Part shown: in pieces, positions 35,245 to 43,823 of the stretch
Layout: each line of letters starts with the position of its first letter
Numbering within the stretch: position 1 is the stretch's first letter
From: Thermus sediminis
GTDB taxonomy: Bacteria > Deinococcota > Deinococci > Deinococcales > Thermaceae
Assembly: GCF_003426945.1 (NCBI RefSeq)
Contig: NZ_QURO01000004.1
Span: 124,001-188,000 of the forward strand
Reading direction: 5' to 3'
DNA: 64,000 nt
Position numbers and translations under genes: made by a program
The notes under the pieces: model-generated
Databases searched by the model: none
Seen by the model: the letters and a program-made list of their open reading frames with translations, nothing else
What the model was told of the DNA's origin: nothing

Positions 35245-35946
35245 CTACCTTATGCGCCTCAGGGCCTCGGGGTGCCAGGCCAGGAGGAGGCCTTGGACCA
35301 CCGCCAGGTTGGTGAAGAGGAAGAAGGTCATCTCCTCCAGGGGGAGCCCGGCCACCCCCAGGCCCAGGGTGTACTCCTCCGAGATCCACCAGATCCCCTC
35401 GCGGGTGATGGCCCAGAAGTCCGCGAACCAGAGGTAAAGCGTGGGGAGGGCCACCCCTAGGAGGAAGGGCCGCCACCAGGCCAGGAGAAGGTCCCCCCCG
35501 AAGGCCCACTGCAGGACGAAAACGGGGGCGAAGTAGGCCACGATGAGGCCCATGTAGAGGTACTCCCCCCCAAGGGCCAGGAGCATGACTCCTAGGGCGG
35601 TGACCAGGAGCCAAAAGGCCCCCCCTACCACCCGGGCTAGACCGGGGCCCCTTGGGGGAGGCGTCCCTGCGATGCGGAGAAGGAAAGCCCCGGTTAAGAG
35701 GGGCTGGAGGAGGAAGAAGAGGTACTCCTCCAAGGGCACGTAGCCGATCCTCAGGAGAACCCGGCCCTCTGGGTAGCCCCAGACCTCCCGGTAGACCAGG
35801 TAGTTGTCCCAGGGGGTGGTGTAGAGGAGGGCGATGAGGGGCATGAGGAGGTAGGCCCAAAGCCTTGGGGGCTTGGGCCTGGCCCAAAGGAGGAGGAGAA
35901 GGAGGGGAGGGAGGATGAAGACCAGGTGGAACTCCAGGTAGGTCAT
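35245..35946 (-). CDS. Lycopene beta-cyclase, fused CrtYc-CrtYd type
   Basis: This 233-residue integral membrane protein has two homologous halves of three helices each. Each half ends in the family motif P-x-E-E-x-x-F-F: VPLEEYLFF (about 88) and LPLEEMTFF (about 205). This is the actinobacterial/archaeal heterodimer-type cyclase fused into one chain, as in other Thermus. It cyclises lycopene to beta-carotene. ATG 35946 overlaps the P450 stop by 4 bases. The long upstream extension of the frame is rejected because it lies within the P450 gene. Confidence 0.92.
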   Translation of the reverse strand: MTYLEFHLVFILPPLLLLLLWARPKPPRLWAYLLMPLIALLYTTPWDNYLVYREVWGYPEGRVLLRIGYVPLEEYLFFLLQPLLTGAFLLRIAGTPPPRGPGLARVVGGAFWLLVTALGVMLLALGGEYLYMGLIVAYFAPVFVLQWAFGGDLLLAWWRPFLLGVALPTLYLWFADFWAITREGIWWISEEYTLGLGVAGLPLEEMTFFLFTNLAVVQGLLLAWHPEALRRIR

Positions 35947-37115
35947 GCCTGCACCTCCAGGGGCCTGGGGACCGCCCAAAGCCCCCCTTCCGGCCGCAGG
36001 GTCACCTGGGCCAAGACCCGGGGGAAGGGGAGGGGGTCTAGGTGGAAGCGGCGGAAAAAGGCCCGTAGGACGATGGGCCCCTCCAGGAGGGCGAAGTCTC
36101 GGCCCAGGCAGAGCCTCTGCCCCAGGCCGAAGGGGAAGTACCGGCCAGAAGGGGTTCCCTTTTCCGTGAGGAAGCGGTCCGGGAGGAAGGCCTCTCCATC
36201 GGGGAAGTAAAGCCTTTGGGTCACGTAGGGAGACAGGACCAGTGTGGTGCCAGGGGGGAGGGTGGTCCCGTCCAGGGGGAAGGGGCCTTCCGCCTTGCGG
36301 GTGAGAATCCAGGCCGGGGGAAAGAGCCTCAAGGCCTCCTGGAAGACCTGCAGGGCGGCTTCCTCCTCTTCCGCCACCCGTTCTTGCCACTCCGGGTGGT
36401 GGGAGAGGAGGAGGAGGGACCAGGTGAGGGCGCTGGCCACGGTCTCGTGCCCCGCCACCAGGAGGGTCACAGCCTCGGCGAGGGCCCGTTCCCGGGAAAG
36501 CTGGGAGAGGGGGGGGTGTTGGATCAGGCCCTCCGCCTCCCGGTAGAGGGCGGCCTTGGCCCTCTGGAAGGTGGCTTCCTGAAAGGGGTTGAGCATGGCG
36601 AGGGGGGAGCGGGTGCAGGCGATGATGCGGTCCAGGGCCTCCAGGGAAAGCTCCGCAAGCTTTGGGGAGAGGGGCTCCCCAAAGAGGGCCCGGCCCAGAA
36701 GCCTTAGGGAGAGGGCTAGCATCTCGTGGTCCAAATCCCGCCTTTCCCCCCGCCAGGGGGCGAAGAAGGCCTCGGCCTCTGCCTCCATGAGGGGGCGGTA
36801 TTCCCGAACGGCCTTGGGCAGGAAGGGGTCCTTGAGGGCTTTGCGGGCCTCCTTCCAGCTCCTTCCCCAGTCCGTGAGGAGGCCTTTTCCCGTGAGGCGG
36901 GCAAGGCCCTGGTACTGGAAGGTGGCCTTGGTGAGGCCCTCGGCCAGCAGGACCTTTTCCACCCCCTCGGGGTCAAAGACCAGGGCCAGGGGGAGGCCAG
37001 GGAGGGGGAGGAGGAGGCGGGGGTGGGCCCGGCCCCACTCCAGGAGGACGGAGAGCGGGTCCTCCTGGAGGCGCTTTAGGTGGGGCAGGGCTTCCTTCAG
37101 GGCCAGGCGTTCCAT
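35943..37115 (-). CDS. Cytochrome P450 CYP175A-type beta-carotene hydroxylase
   Basis: This P450 hydroxylates beta-carotene at both rings to give zeaxanthin. The 390-residue protein has the I-helix motif AGHETVASALTW (about 219), the K-helix E-x-x-R in QEALRLFPPAW, the PERF-like region PDRFL, and the haem loop FGLGQRLCLGRD with the Cys ligand (about 336). It matches my memory of T. thermophilus CYP175A1 (389 residues) closely. I chose ATG 37115 (MERLALKEALPHL) over an upstream GTG at 37151. It overlaps the cyclase gene. Confidence 0.94.
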   Translation of the reverse strand: MERLALKEALPHLKRLQEDPLSVLLEWGRAHPRLLLPLPGLPLALVFDPEGVEKVLLAEGLTKATFQYQGLARLTGKGLLTDWGRSWKEARKALKDPFLPKAVREYRPLMEAEAEAFFAPWRGERRDLDHEMLALSLRLLGRALFGEPLSPKLAELSLEALDRIIACTRSPLAMLNPFQEATFQRAKAALYREAEGLIQHPPLSQLSRERALAEAVTLLVAGHETVASALTWSLLLLSHHPEWQERVAEEEEAALQVFQEALRLFPPAWILTRKAEGPFPLDGTTLPPGTTLVLSPYVTQRLYFPDGEAFLPDRFLTEKGTPSGRYFPFGLGQRLCLGRDFALLEGPIVLRAFFRRFHLDPLPFPRVLAQVTLRPEGGLWAVPRPLEVQA

Positions 37116-37315
37116 GGGCTGAGGATACCCCATCGGCCCACCGGGGGACAAAACCCTGTGGGGCCATCGCCGGGGCTAGGGCGGCGAGGTCTGGCAGGAG
37201 GGAGCAAAGAAGGGGGAGCCCGCCCTGCTGCGGCGGAAGGGGCTCAAGTTCGTTCGGGGATTGCATGCTGCGGGCATGGGCTCGGGCCCCTGGCAGGGTC
37301 AAGGGGGGGTTCCCG

Positions 37316-38569
37316 CTACTTTGGCAGGGCTTTGGCCAGGGCCAGGTAGCGCCTGCGGGCCTCCTCCAGATCCACCACGGGGTCCTGGGGCAGGTAGGAG
37401 GGGTACTCCGGGGCGAAGCGCCTGAGCCAGGTTCCCTCTGGGTCGTGGCGCTCGCCCTGGGCCACCAGGTTGAAGACCCGGAAGTAGGGGGCGGCGTCCA
37501 CCCCCAGGCCCCCCGCCCACTGCCAGCCCTGGAGGTTCACCGCCCGGTCCCCGTCCAGGAGGAGGTGGCGGAAGGCCTCCTCTGCCCTCCTCCAGGGGAG
37601 GAGGAGGTGCTTCACGGCGAACTGGGCCACGGCCATGCGGGCCCGGTTGGAGAGGAAGCCGGTGGCGTGGAGCTCCCGCATGGCGGCGTCCACCAGGGGC
37701 ACGCCGGTCCTCCCCAGGTACCAGGCTTGGAAGAGTTCCTCGTCCTCCTTCCAGGGCAGGGCCTCAAACCGCTCGTCCAGGGCCCTTTCGGCCATATGGG
37801 GGAAGTGGTAGAGGAGGTGGTAGGAGAAGTCCCGCCAGAGGAGCTCGGAAACCCACTTCCTCGCCCCCTCGCTGCCCCGCTTCAGGGCCTCCCAGGCGGC
37901 CTCCCGGGGAGAGAGGACCCCTAGGGCGAAGTAGGGGGAGAGCCTCGAGCCCCCTTCCCCGTCCAGGCGGTCCCGCTCCAGGTGGTAGCGGGAAAGCCTC
38001 TCCTCCAAAAAGGCCCAGAGCCTCCTCCTAGCCGCCTCCTCCCCGGGTTCGGGTAGGGGGAGGCCGGGGTCCTCCCGGGGGATCTCCCCCTCCTCGGGGC
38101 CCCTGGGCAGGGCCTCGGGGGCGGGGAGGGGGGGGTCTAGGCCTTGGAAGTTTCGGCTAAAGGGGGTGTAGACCCGGTAGGCCCGGGGGAGGTCCGGGAG
38201 GATCAGGTGGGGGGCGGGGAGGAGGTGAAGGGGAACGGGAAGGGCCTCCCGGGTCCGCTCATCCCGGTACTGGCCGTAAGGCGTGTAACTCCTTAGGGCG
38301 TAGACCGCCTTGGCCCTAAGCCCCCTTGCCGCCTCCGGTACCTTTTCCCAGGGGAGGCCCTGGAGGACCCAAAGGGCCCCGCCCCGCTCCCGGTAGGCCT
38401 CCCGCAGGGCCCGGACGTTCTCCAGGAACCAGGCCCGCCGCCTGGGGGAGGTCTTTAGGTTGTTGGGGTCCAGGACCACCAGGCCCACCAGGGGCCCCTG
38501 GGCCAGGGCCTCGAGGAGGGCGGGGTGGTCCCTCAGGCGGAGGTCGCCGCGGTGCCAGACCAGGTTCAT
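37316..38569 (-). CDS. phr: Deoxyribodipyrimidine photolyase
   Basis: This photolyase repairs cyclobutane pyrimidine dimers using blue light and reduced FAD. The 417-residue protein has an N-terminal antenna domain (MNLVWHRGDLRLRDHPAL) and a C-terminal FAD domain: GGSRLSPYFALGVLSPREA, the electron-transfer tryptophans, LLWRDFSYHLL, TGFLSNRARMAVAQF, and DLNWQ-like VNLQGWQWAGG. The ATG overlaps the crtB stop by 4 bases, so it is induced with the carotenoid genes. The 200 bases between it and the P450 gene show no gene and no clear promoter. Confidence 0.95.
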   Translation of the reverse strand: MNLVWHRGDLRLRDHPALLEALAQGPLVGLVVLDPNNLKTSPRRRAWFLENVRALREAYRERGGALWVLQGLPWEKVPEAARGLRAKAVYALRSYTPYGQYRDERTREALPVPLHLLPAPHLILPDLPRAYRVYTPFSRNFQGLDPPLPAPEALPRGPEEGEIPREDPGLPLPEPGEEAARRRLWAFLEERLSRYHLERDRLDGEGGSRLSPYFALGVLSPREAAWEALKRGSEGARKWVSELLWRDFSYHLLYHFPHMAERALDERFEALPWKEDEELFQAWYLGRTGVPLVDAAMRELHATGFLSNRARMAVAQFAVKHLLLPWRRAEEAFRHLLLDGDRAVNLQGWQWAGGLGVDAAPYFRVFNLVAQGERHDPEGTWLRRFAPEYPSYLPQDPVVDLEEARRRYLALAKALPK

Positions 38570-39393
38570 GGCCGGGCGGCGAGGAGGGCCCTGGGGAGAA
38601 GTTTTATCCTCTCCCAAGCTCTGAGGTGGGCCCGGTGGCGCAGATTGTCGTAGCCCAGGAGGCGGAGCTTGTCCAGGATGCCCTGGTACTGGAGGGCGGC
38701 CAGGGCGATGGCTGCCTGGCCCACTTTGAGAAGCCGCAACCCCTCCAGGCCCTCCCGGTAGAAGGCCCGGGCCTTCCCCTCCAGGTAGGCCATGAGGGCC
38801 CGGTACCCTGGGGTAACCCGGCCCTCCAGGAGGTCCTCGAGGCGAACCCCGTAGGCCTCCAGGAGGTCTTGGGGGAGGTAGAGCCGGTCCCGCCCCAGAT
38901 CCTCGCCCACGTCCCTGAGGATGTTGGTGAGCTGCATGGCCTGGCCCAGGAGGATGGCCTTCGCCTCGGCCTCCTTGCCCCCCCCGGCGATGGGGGCCAT
39001 CATCCGGCCCACGGTGCCCGCCACCTGGTAGCAGTAGGTGAGGAGTTCACCTTCCGTCTTCAGGCGCACAGGACCCAGATCCGTGAGGAACCCCTCCTTC
39101 ATATGCAAAAAGGCGTCAAAGGGGATGGGCCAGCGCTCCAAGGCCCAGGCGAGGCCCTTTTCCCACGTCTCCTTGGGCCTTCCCCCGTAGGCCCGCTCCA
39201 CCCCTTCCCACCAGGCCTCCAGGGCCTCCATTCCTCCGCCTTCCCCATCCACGGCCTCGTCTCCCAGGCGGCAGGCGGCGTAGACCGCCCAGGCTCCCTT
39301 GCGGGCCTCGGCGGGAAAGAGGAGGCTTCCCAGATAGAAGGTGGTGGAGTGGACCTGGATGGTCCGGGATAGCTCTTTCCAGTCGGGTTCCAT
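38566..39393 (-). CDS. crtB: Phytoene synthase
   Basis: CrtB condenses two geranylgeranyl diphosphates to phytoene, the first committed carotenoid step. The 275-residue protein has the first Asp-rich region in CRLGDEAVDGEGG (about 36) and the second as ILRDVGEDLGRDRLYLPQD (about 150), both magnesium-diphosphate sites. The length is slightly short of many CrtB proteins but normal for Thermus. A GAGGT site precedes ATG 39393. It heads the light-induced operon crtB-phr, and its divergent promoter is shared with litR. Confidence 0.94.
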   Translation of the reverse strand: MEPDWKELSRTIQVHSTTFYLGSLLFPAEARKGAWAVYAACRLGDEAVDGEGGGMEALEAWWEGVERAYGGRPKETWEKGLAWALERWPIPFDAFLHMKEGFLTDLGPVRLKTEGELLTYCYQVAGTVGRMMAPIAGGGKEAEAKAILLGQAMQLTNILRDVGEDLGRDRLYLPQDLLEAYGVRLEDLLEGRVTPGYRALMAYLEGKARAFYREGLEGLRLLKVGQAAIALAALQYQGILDKLRLLGYDNLRHRAHLRAWERIKLLPRALLAARP

Positions 39394-39461
39394 AGCTACC
39401 TCAAAGTTTAGACTACCTTACTCCTAAGGAAAGGATTTTTGCTTCGCTCACACTGGGCTTC

Positions 39462-39488
39462 GTACACGAGCTTGACAAAACCTGGACA
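39462..39488 (+). promoter_or_regulatory. Probable CarH/LitR operator: three 11-bp-spaced repeats
   Basis: GTACA (39462-39466), TGACA (39473-39477) and GGACA (39484-39488) recur at exactly 11-bp intervals in the crtB-litR divergent region. CarH tetramers are known to contact tandem 11-bp repeats with their MerR-type domains. The middle repeat overlaps the -35 box of litR, so binding in the dark would repress litR and probably the divergent crtB promoter. Confidence 0.65.
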
Positions 39489-39500
39489 CACCCTTATCCT
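39472..39500 (+). promoter_or_regulatory. litR promoter, apparently leaderless
   Basis: TTGACA (39472-39477), 17 bases, TATCCT (39495-39500). The ATG of litR begins 6 bases after the -10 box, so transcription would start at or next to the start codon. Confidence 0.7.
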
Positions 39501-39506
39501 AGGGGT

Positions 39507-40364
39507 ATGACCCGCCCTGGGGTGTACACCATCGCTGAGGTGGAGGCCATGACCGGCCTCTCCAGCGAGGTCCTAAGGCAGTGGGAGCGCCGCTACGGCT
39601 TCCCCCGACCCGAGCGCACCCCCGGGGGGCACCGCCTTTACCGCAAGGAGGAGGTGGAGGCCCTAAGGACCATCCGCCGCTGGCTGGAGGAGGGGGCTAC
39701 CCCCCAGGCAGCCATCCGCCGCTACCTGGCCCAGCAGGTGGCCCCTGAGGGCCTCGAGGCCGAGCTCTACGGGGCCCTCCTGCGAGCGGAACTAGGGGAG
39801 GCCGAGGCCCTCTTCCGCCGGGGCCTGCGGCTTCTGGGGCCGGAAGGGGCCTTGGAGCGCCTCCTGGTGCCGGTGCTGAGGCGGATTGGGGAGGCCTGGC
39901 ATCGGGGCGAGGTGGGGGTAGGGGAGGAGCACCTGGCCACCACCTTTCTCCGGGCCCGGCTCCAGGAGCTCCTGGACCTGGCGGGCCTCCCCCCCGGACC
40001 CCCCATCCTGGTGACCACGCCCCCTGGGGAGCGGCACGAGCTTGGGGCCATGCTGGCCGCCTACACCCTGAGGCGGCGGGGGCTTCCCGCCCTCTACCTG
40101 GGCCCGGACACCCCCCTCTCCGACCTGAGGAACCTGGCGGCCCGCCTAGGGGTCCGTGCCGTGGTCCTCTCCGCCCTGCTTTCCGAGAACCTGAGGGCCC
40201 TTCCCGAGGGGGCCCTGGCCCACCTCGCCCCTAGGGTCTACCTAGGGGGGCAGGGGGTCTCGCCGGAGGAGGCCAGGCGGCTTGGCGCCCGGTATCTGGA
40301 CCATCTCGAGGCCCTGGCCGAGGAGCTTTTGAACCTGAGAAACGGGGAGAAGGAGGGAGTATGA
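39507..40364 (+). CDS. litR: B12-dependent light-sensing repressor CarH/LitR
   Basis: LitR/CarH is a dark-state tetramer that binds adenosylcobalamin and represses carotenoid genes; light breaks the Co-C bond and releases the DNA. The 285-residue protein has an N-terminal MerR winged helix ([20 protein letters not shown]), a four-helix bundle with W131 and H132 plus E141-H142 ([12 protein letters not shown]), and a B12-binding domain with the cobalt-ligand H177 in GERHELG. All positions match the T. thermophilus protein. The gene overlaps ldrP by 4 bases. Confidence 0.96.
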   Translation: MTRPGVYTIAEVEAMTGLSSEVLRQWERRYGFPRPERTPGGHRLYRKEEVEALRTIRRWLEEGATPQAAIRRYLAQQVAPEGLEAELYGALLRAELGEAEALFRRGLRLLGPEGALERLLVPVLRRIGEAWHRGEVGVGEEHLATTFLRARLQELLDLAGLPPGPPILVTTPPGERHELGAMLAAYTLRRRGLPALYLGPDTPLSDLRNLAARLGVRAVVLSALLSENLRALPEGALAHLAPRVYLGGQGVSPEEARRLGARYLDHLEALAEELLNLRNGEKEGV

Positions 40365-40948
40365 AGAAGTTCGCCCGCAAGGAAACCATCTACCTGAGAG
40401 GGGAGAGTGCCCACACCCTTTACCGCCTGGAGGAGGGCCTGGTGCGCATCGTGGAGCTCCTGCCCGACGGCCGCCTCATCACCCTGCGCCACGTCCTGCC
40501 CGGGGACTACTTCGGGGAGGAGGCCCTGGAGGGCAAGCGCTACCGCTACACCGCCGAGGCCATGACGGATGTTCTGGTCCAGGGCTTTGACCCCAGGGCC
40601 ATGAACCACGAGGCCCTCCATGCGGTGGCCCGGAACCTAGCCCGGCAGATGCGCCGGGTCCACGCCTACGAGACCCACCTGCAGATGGGGGAGCTCAGGG
40701 CCCGCACCGCCCGCTACCTCCTCTTCCTGGCCGATACCCCAGCCTCCTTCCGGGACGAGAAAGGGCTTTACGTGACCGCCTCCCACGAGGAGATCGCCGA
40801 CGCCACCGCCTCCACCCGGGAGTCCGTCTCCAAGATCCTTTCGGACATGCGCCAACAGGGCCTCATCGCCACCGCCTACCGCAAGGTCTACCTCCTGGAC
40901 CTGAAGGCCTTAGAGGAGGAGGCGGAAGGCGTTTTGGAGGCCGCCTAG
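40361..40948 (+). CDS. ldrP: CRP/FNR-family activator LdrP
   Basis: This 195-residue CRP-family protein has a cyclic-nucleotide-binding-like beta roll (about 8-85, [20 protein letters not shown]) and a C-terminal helix-turn-helix ([20 protein letters not shown], about 145-164). Its position right after litR identifies it as LdrP, which in T. thermophilus activates crtB transcription without a known ligand. A TGTGA half-site lies upstream of crtB on the minus strand (39451-39447), but the second half is poor. Co-transcribed with litR, it is itself under B12/light control. Confidence 0.92.
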   Translation: MKKFARKETIYLRGESAHTLYRLEEGLVRIVELLPDGRLITLRHVLPGDYFGEEALEGKRYRYTAEAMTDVLVQGFDPRAMNHEALHAVARNLARQMRRVHAYETHLQMGELRARTARYLLFLADTPASFRDEKGLYVTASHEEIADATASTRESVSKILSDMRQQGLIATAYRKVYLLDLKALEEEAEGVLEAA

Positions 40949-40949
40949 G

Positions 40950-41813
40950 GTGCGGGTCCTGGTGGTGGGGGGCACGGGGTTCGTGGGCCAGGCCCTGGTG
41001 TCCCTCCTCCTAAAGAGGGGCCACACCCCCTTGGTCCTTTCCCGAAGGTCTCGGGAGCTCCCTCCAGGGGCGGTCTGGCTTCAGGGGGACCTTACCCGGG
41101 AGATCCCAGACCTTAGGAATGTGGAGGCCGCCATCTACCTGGCGGGCATTATTCGGGAGGGACCCCAGACCTTCCAGGCAGTCCACGTGGAAGGGGTGAG
41201 GAACCTCTTGGAGGGGATGCGCAGGGCCGGGGTGCGCCGCCTCCTCCACATGTCGGCCCTGGGGGCAAGAAAGGGGACGGGAAGCCGCTACTATGACACC
41301 AAGGCGGAAGGGGAAGAGGTGGTGCGGCATAGCGGCCTCTCCTGGACCATCTTCCGCCCTAGCCTCATCTTCGGCCCTGGGGACGAGTTCTTTGGCAAAG
41401 TCCTGAGGGAGCTTGTCTGCAGCCCCTTGCCCTTCGTTCCCCTGATCGGGGACGGGCGCTTCCCCTTTCGCCCGGTCTACGTGGGGGACGTGGCCCTAGC
41501 CTTCGTGGAGGCCCTGGAGAAGGGGATCACGGGGTCCCATGACCTGGTGGGGCCCGAGGAGTACACCTTTCGGGAACTCCTGGAAAGGGTGATGGCGGTG
41601 GTGGGGCGGAGGAAGCCCTTTTTGCCCATCCCCCTTCTCTTCATGGATCTAGCGGTACCCCTCCTAAGCCCCTTGCCCTTCGCCCCTATCACCAAGGACC
41701 AGTACGTGATGCTCAAAGGGGGGAACACCGCTCCCCTACCCGAGGGGCTAGAGGACCTTATCCCGCGCCTCACCCCCCTGGAGGAGGTCCTGCCGGGCTA
41801 CCTCCGGTGCTAG
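40950..41813 (+). CDS. NAD(P)-binding epimerase/dehydratase-like (extended SDR) protein
   Basis: This 287-residue atypical extended SDR starts [19 protein letters not shown] with the G-x-x-G-x-x-G cofactor motif. It has [20 protein letters not shown] (Tyr-x-x-x-Lys about 113) and a C-terminal part like the NDUFA9/YwnB group. The substrate is unknown. GTG 40950 lies one base after the ldrP stop, so it belongs to the litR-ldrP operon and is presumably light-responsive. The 3' end overlaps the convergent transporter gene by 66 bases. Confidence 0.85.
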   Translation: MRVLVVGGTGFVGQALVSLLLKRGHTPLVLSRRSRELPPGAVWLQGDLTREIPDLRNVEAAIYLAGIIREGPQTFQAVHVEGVRNLLEGMRRAGVRRLLHMSALGARKGTGSRYYDTKAEGEEVVRHSGLSWTIFRPSLIFGPGDEFFGKVLRELVCSPLPFVPLIGDGRFPFRPVYVGDVALAFVEALEKGITGSHDLVGPEEYTFRELLERVMAVVGRRKPFLPIPLLFMDLAVPLLSPLPFAPITKDQYVMLKGGNTAPLPEGLEDLIPRLTPLEEVLPGYLRC

Positions 41814-42989
41814 GCCTTCGTTCTCCAGTCGGCAAACGGGGCGGAGGCGGACCCCCAAGGCGGTGCCCAGGAGGGCGAAGAGGCCCCAAAGGGGCCCGTG
41901 GAGGCTGAAGGAGGCCGTTCCCCCCAGGTAGGCCCCGATGTTGCACCCCCCCGCCAGCCGGGCCCCGTAGCCCATGAGCACCCCGCCCAGGAAGACCCCC
42001 AGGTGGGTGCTCCAGGGGATTCGCCGCAGATCCCTAAAGCGCAGGGCCCCGCCCAAGGCGGCCCCCAGGAAGGCCCCTAGGAAGAGGCCGAAGTTGGTAA
42101 CGCTGGTGGCGTCCTTGAGGACGCTCTCCTGAAGCCTTTGGGCGAAGCCAGGGTTGTGGAAAAGGGCCCAGCCCAAAACGGGAACCCCCAAGGCCTCGGC
42201 CAGCTTCCCCCCCCAGAGGGCGAAGGCCGCCGTAACCCCCCAGGGCCGGCCCTGGAGGAGGAGAAGGAGAAGGCTCCCCAGGGCCAGGACCGCGGCCCCG
42301 CCCACCAGGCTCCAGGGGCCGAAGAGGGGGTGGGTGGCCTCCCGCCTTAGGAGGGGCTCCACCCGCCCCCGGCGCCTCCTTTCCACCCAGCTCACCCCCA
42401 GGTAGAGGGCGGCGATGAGGCCAAGCCAGAGGAGAAGGCCCAGGTAGGGGGAGGGGAACCAGTCGAGGGCGCTCCCTGGGGCAAAGGCGGGAAGGCCCTG
42501 CCAGAAGGGGAGGTGGTAGACCCCAAGGAGGGAGCCCACCATGAAACCCAGGAGGACGAGAATCCCCCGGGTGTCCCCGCTTCCCGTGTGGTAGAGGGTG
42601 CCGGAGGCGCACCCGTCCCCCAGCTGCATCCCTATCCCGAAGAGGAAGGCCCCCAGCAGGAGGGCTATCCCCAGGGGCACCACGAAGCCCTGGACCGCTT
42701 GGCCAAAGGCCTCTCCCTCCTTGAGGAAGGGGAAGAAGAGGAGGGCAGCGAGGGCGAAGAGGAGGAAGTGGGCCCTTAAGAGGCGGCTTTCCCCCGTGAG
42801 GAGGAAGCGGCGGAACCCGGAGGCGAAGCCAAACTTGGCGTGGAAGAGGGCCAGGCCCAGGAGAACCGCCACCCAGAAGGCCAGGACGAGCCGGGTTCCG
42901 GAGGCCTGATAGACCAAAAGGGAAAGCCCCGAGGAGATGGCTACGAAGAGGAGAAGGGGCAGGGGTTGGGACCGCGCCTTTCGCTCCAT
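41748..42989 (-). CDS. YeeE/YedE (TsuA-like) sulfur-compound transporter
   Basis: This 413-residue membrane protein of about ten to twelve helices is built from two related halves. Each half has a Cys-containing loop: [20 protein letters not shown] (about 122) and [19 protein letters not shown] (about 338). These match YeeE/YedE family proteins, of which TsuA imports thiosulfate by passing it between cysteines. In Thermus, thiosulfate is an oxidisable sulfur source. No sulfurtransferase gene (tusA/yeeD) adjoins it. Its own leaderless-type promoter is at 42996-43023. The 66-base 3' overlap with the epimerase gene is unusually long. Confidence 0.85.
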   Translation of the reverse strand: MERKARSQPLPLLLFVAISSGLSLLVYQASGTRLVLAFWVAVLLGLALFHAKFGFASGFRRFLLTGESRLLRAHFLLFALAALLFFPFLKEGEAFGQAVQGFVVPLGIALLLGAFLFGIGMQLGDGCASGTLYHTGSGDTRGILVLLGFMVGSLLGVYHLPFWQGLPAFAPGSALDWFPSPYLGLLLWLGLIAALYLGVSWVERRRRGRVEPLLRREATHPLFGPWSLVGGAAVLALGSLLLLLLQGRPWGVTAAFALWGGKLAEALGVPVLGWALFHNPGFAQRLQESVLKDATSVTNFGLFLGAFLGAALGGALRFRDLRRIPWSTHLGVFLGGVLMGYGARLAGGCNIGAYLGGTASFSLHGPLWGLFALLGTALGVRLRPVCRLENEGLAPEVARQDLLQGGEARDKVL

Positions 42990-42995
42990 GCCCCT

Positions 42996-43023
42996 ATGGT
43001 ACCTATGAGTACATAAAAGTCAA
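42996..43023 (-). promoter_or_regulatory. Promoter of the YeeE/YedE transporter gene
   Basis: On the minus strand, TTGACT (43023-43018), a 16-base AT-rich spacer, then TACCAT (43001-42996). The ATG starts 6 bases after the -10 box, which suggests a leaderless transcript, as for litR. Confidence 0.6.
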
Positions 43024-43141
43024 GGGTATTTTCGCAGGTGGCGGCGGCCCCTAGGACTGAGTTCGCACCCCCTTCCCTATCCTCTGGCGCCGGGGCCCCG
43101 TTTTCGCTTCCCCTCTTTCCGTCCGTCCTCTCCGCTAGGAA

Positions 43142-43303
43142 GCCCATGCCAAACCATCCCCTAGGGGCGTTCCCGAGGCCCCTCTTTTCCCCCGGGGGGA
43201 GGAAGTCCTTCGCCTTCTGGCCCAGGGGCTCTCCCACGAGGAGGTGGCCGAGAGGCTGGGGATTTCCAAGAAGACCGTGGCCACCCGCAAGGGCTGGATT
43301 TAG
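43142..43303 (+). pseudogene. Orphan fragment of a LuxR/NarL-type HTH
   Basis: A 53-codon stretch encodes EEVLRLLAQGLSHEEVAERL and LGISKKTVATRKGWI before TAG. The first part is the typical LuxR-family recognition helix region. The frame is closed by a stop at 43136-43138, has no ATG/GTG/TTG start, and lacks any receiver domain, so it is a remnant. It occupies the otherwise empty 310-base gap between the YeeE-like gene and ruvC. Confidence 0.5.
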
Positions 43304-43809
43304 AAGGATTTACCTGCGCCCAAGCGGGCGTAGAAGGCGTGGGTGAGGGCGATGGCCAAGGCGTCCGCCAGATGGCTGGGCTTGGGGGTTTCCTCGAGGC
43401 CCAGGAGGCTTCGCACCATGAGGGCCACCTCCTCTTTGGTCGCGTGGCCGTGCCCCGCCAGGGCCTGCTTGACCTGCATGGGCCCGTAGGCGTAAACGGG
43501 CACCCCCAGTTCGTAGGCCGCTACCAGCACTGCCCCTAGGGCCCAACCCACCTTGTAGGCCAGCTCGTTCTGCCGGTAGAAGTACTGCTCCTCCACCGCC
43601 AAGGCCTCGGGATGAAAGGCGAGAAGGGCCTCCCTCACCCGGGCGTGGATCCGGCCCACCCGCTCCTGAGGCCTTTCCTTGTGGGAGGTCCTGACTACCT
43701 CCCCGCAGAGGAGGCGAGCCTTTAGGGTTCCCCTCCCTTCCGCCCTGTTTACCTCCACCACCCCGAGGCCCAGGTGGGTGATGCCAGGGTCAATCCCCAA
43801 GACGATCAC
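43300..43809 (-). CDS. ruvC: Holliday junction resolvase RuvC
   Basis: RuvC cuts Holliday junctions symmetrically during recombination. The 169-residue RNase-H-fold protein has catalytic acids in VLGIDPGITHLGLG (Asp7), AVEEQYF (Glu about 70) and the C-terminal HLADALAIALTHA (two Asp/His region). The start is GTG 43809, 14 bases after the ftsZ stop, so it may be read from the dcw operon. ruvA and ruvB are not in the window. Confidence 0.95.
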   Translation of the reverse strand: MIVLGIDPGITHLGLGVVEVNRAEGRGTLKARLLCGEVVRTSHKERPQERVGRIHARVREALLAFHPEALAVEEQYFYRQNELAYKVGWALGAVLVAAYELGVPVYAYGPMQVKQALAGHGHATKEEVALMVRSLLGLEETPKPSHLADALAIALTHAFYARLGAGKSF

Positions 43810-43823
43810 CGGTATAGCGGTTT

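Noticed and set aside
39436-39451. A full palindromic CRP/LdrP site upstream of crtB
   Set aside because: TGTGA is present on the minus strand, but the expected second half (TCACA) is replaced by CAAAA, so only a half-site can be claimed.
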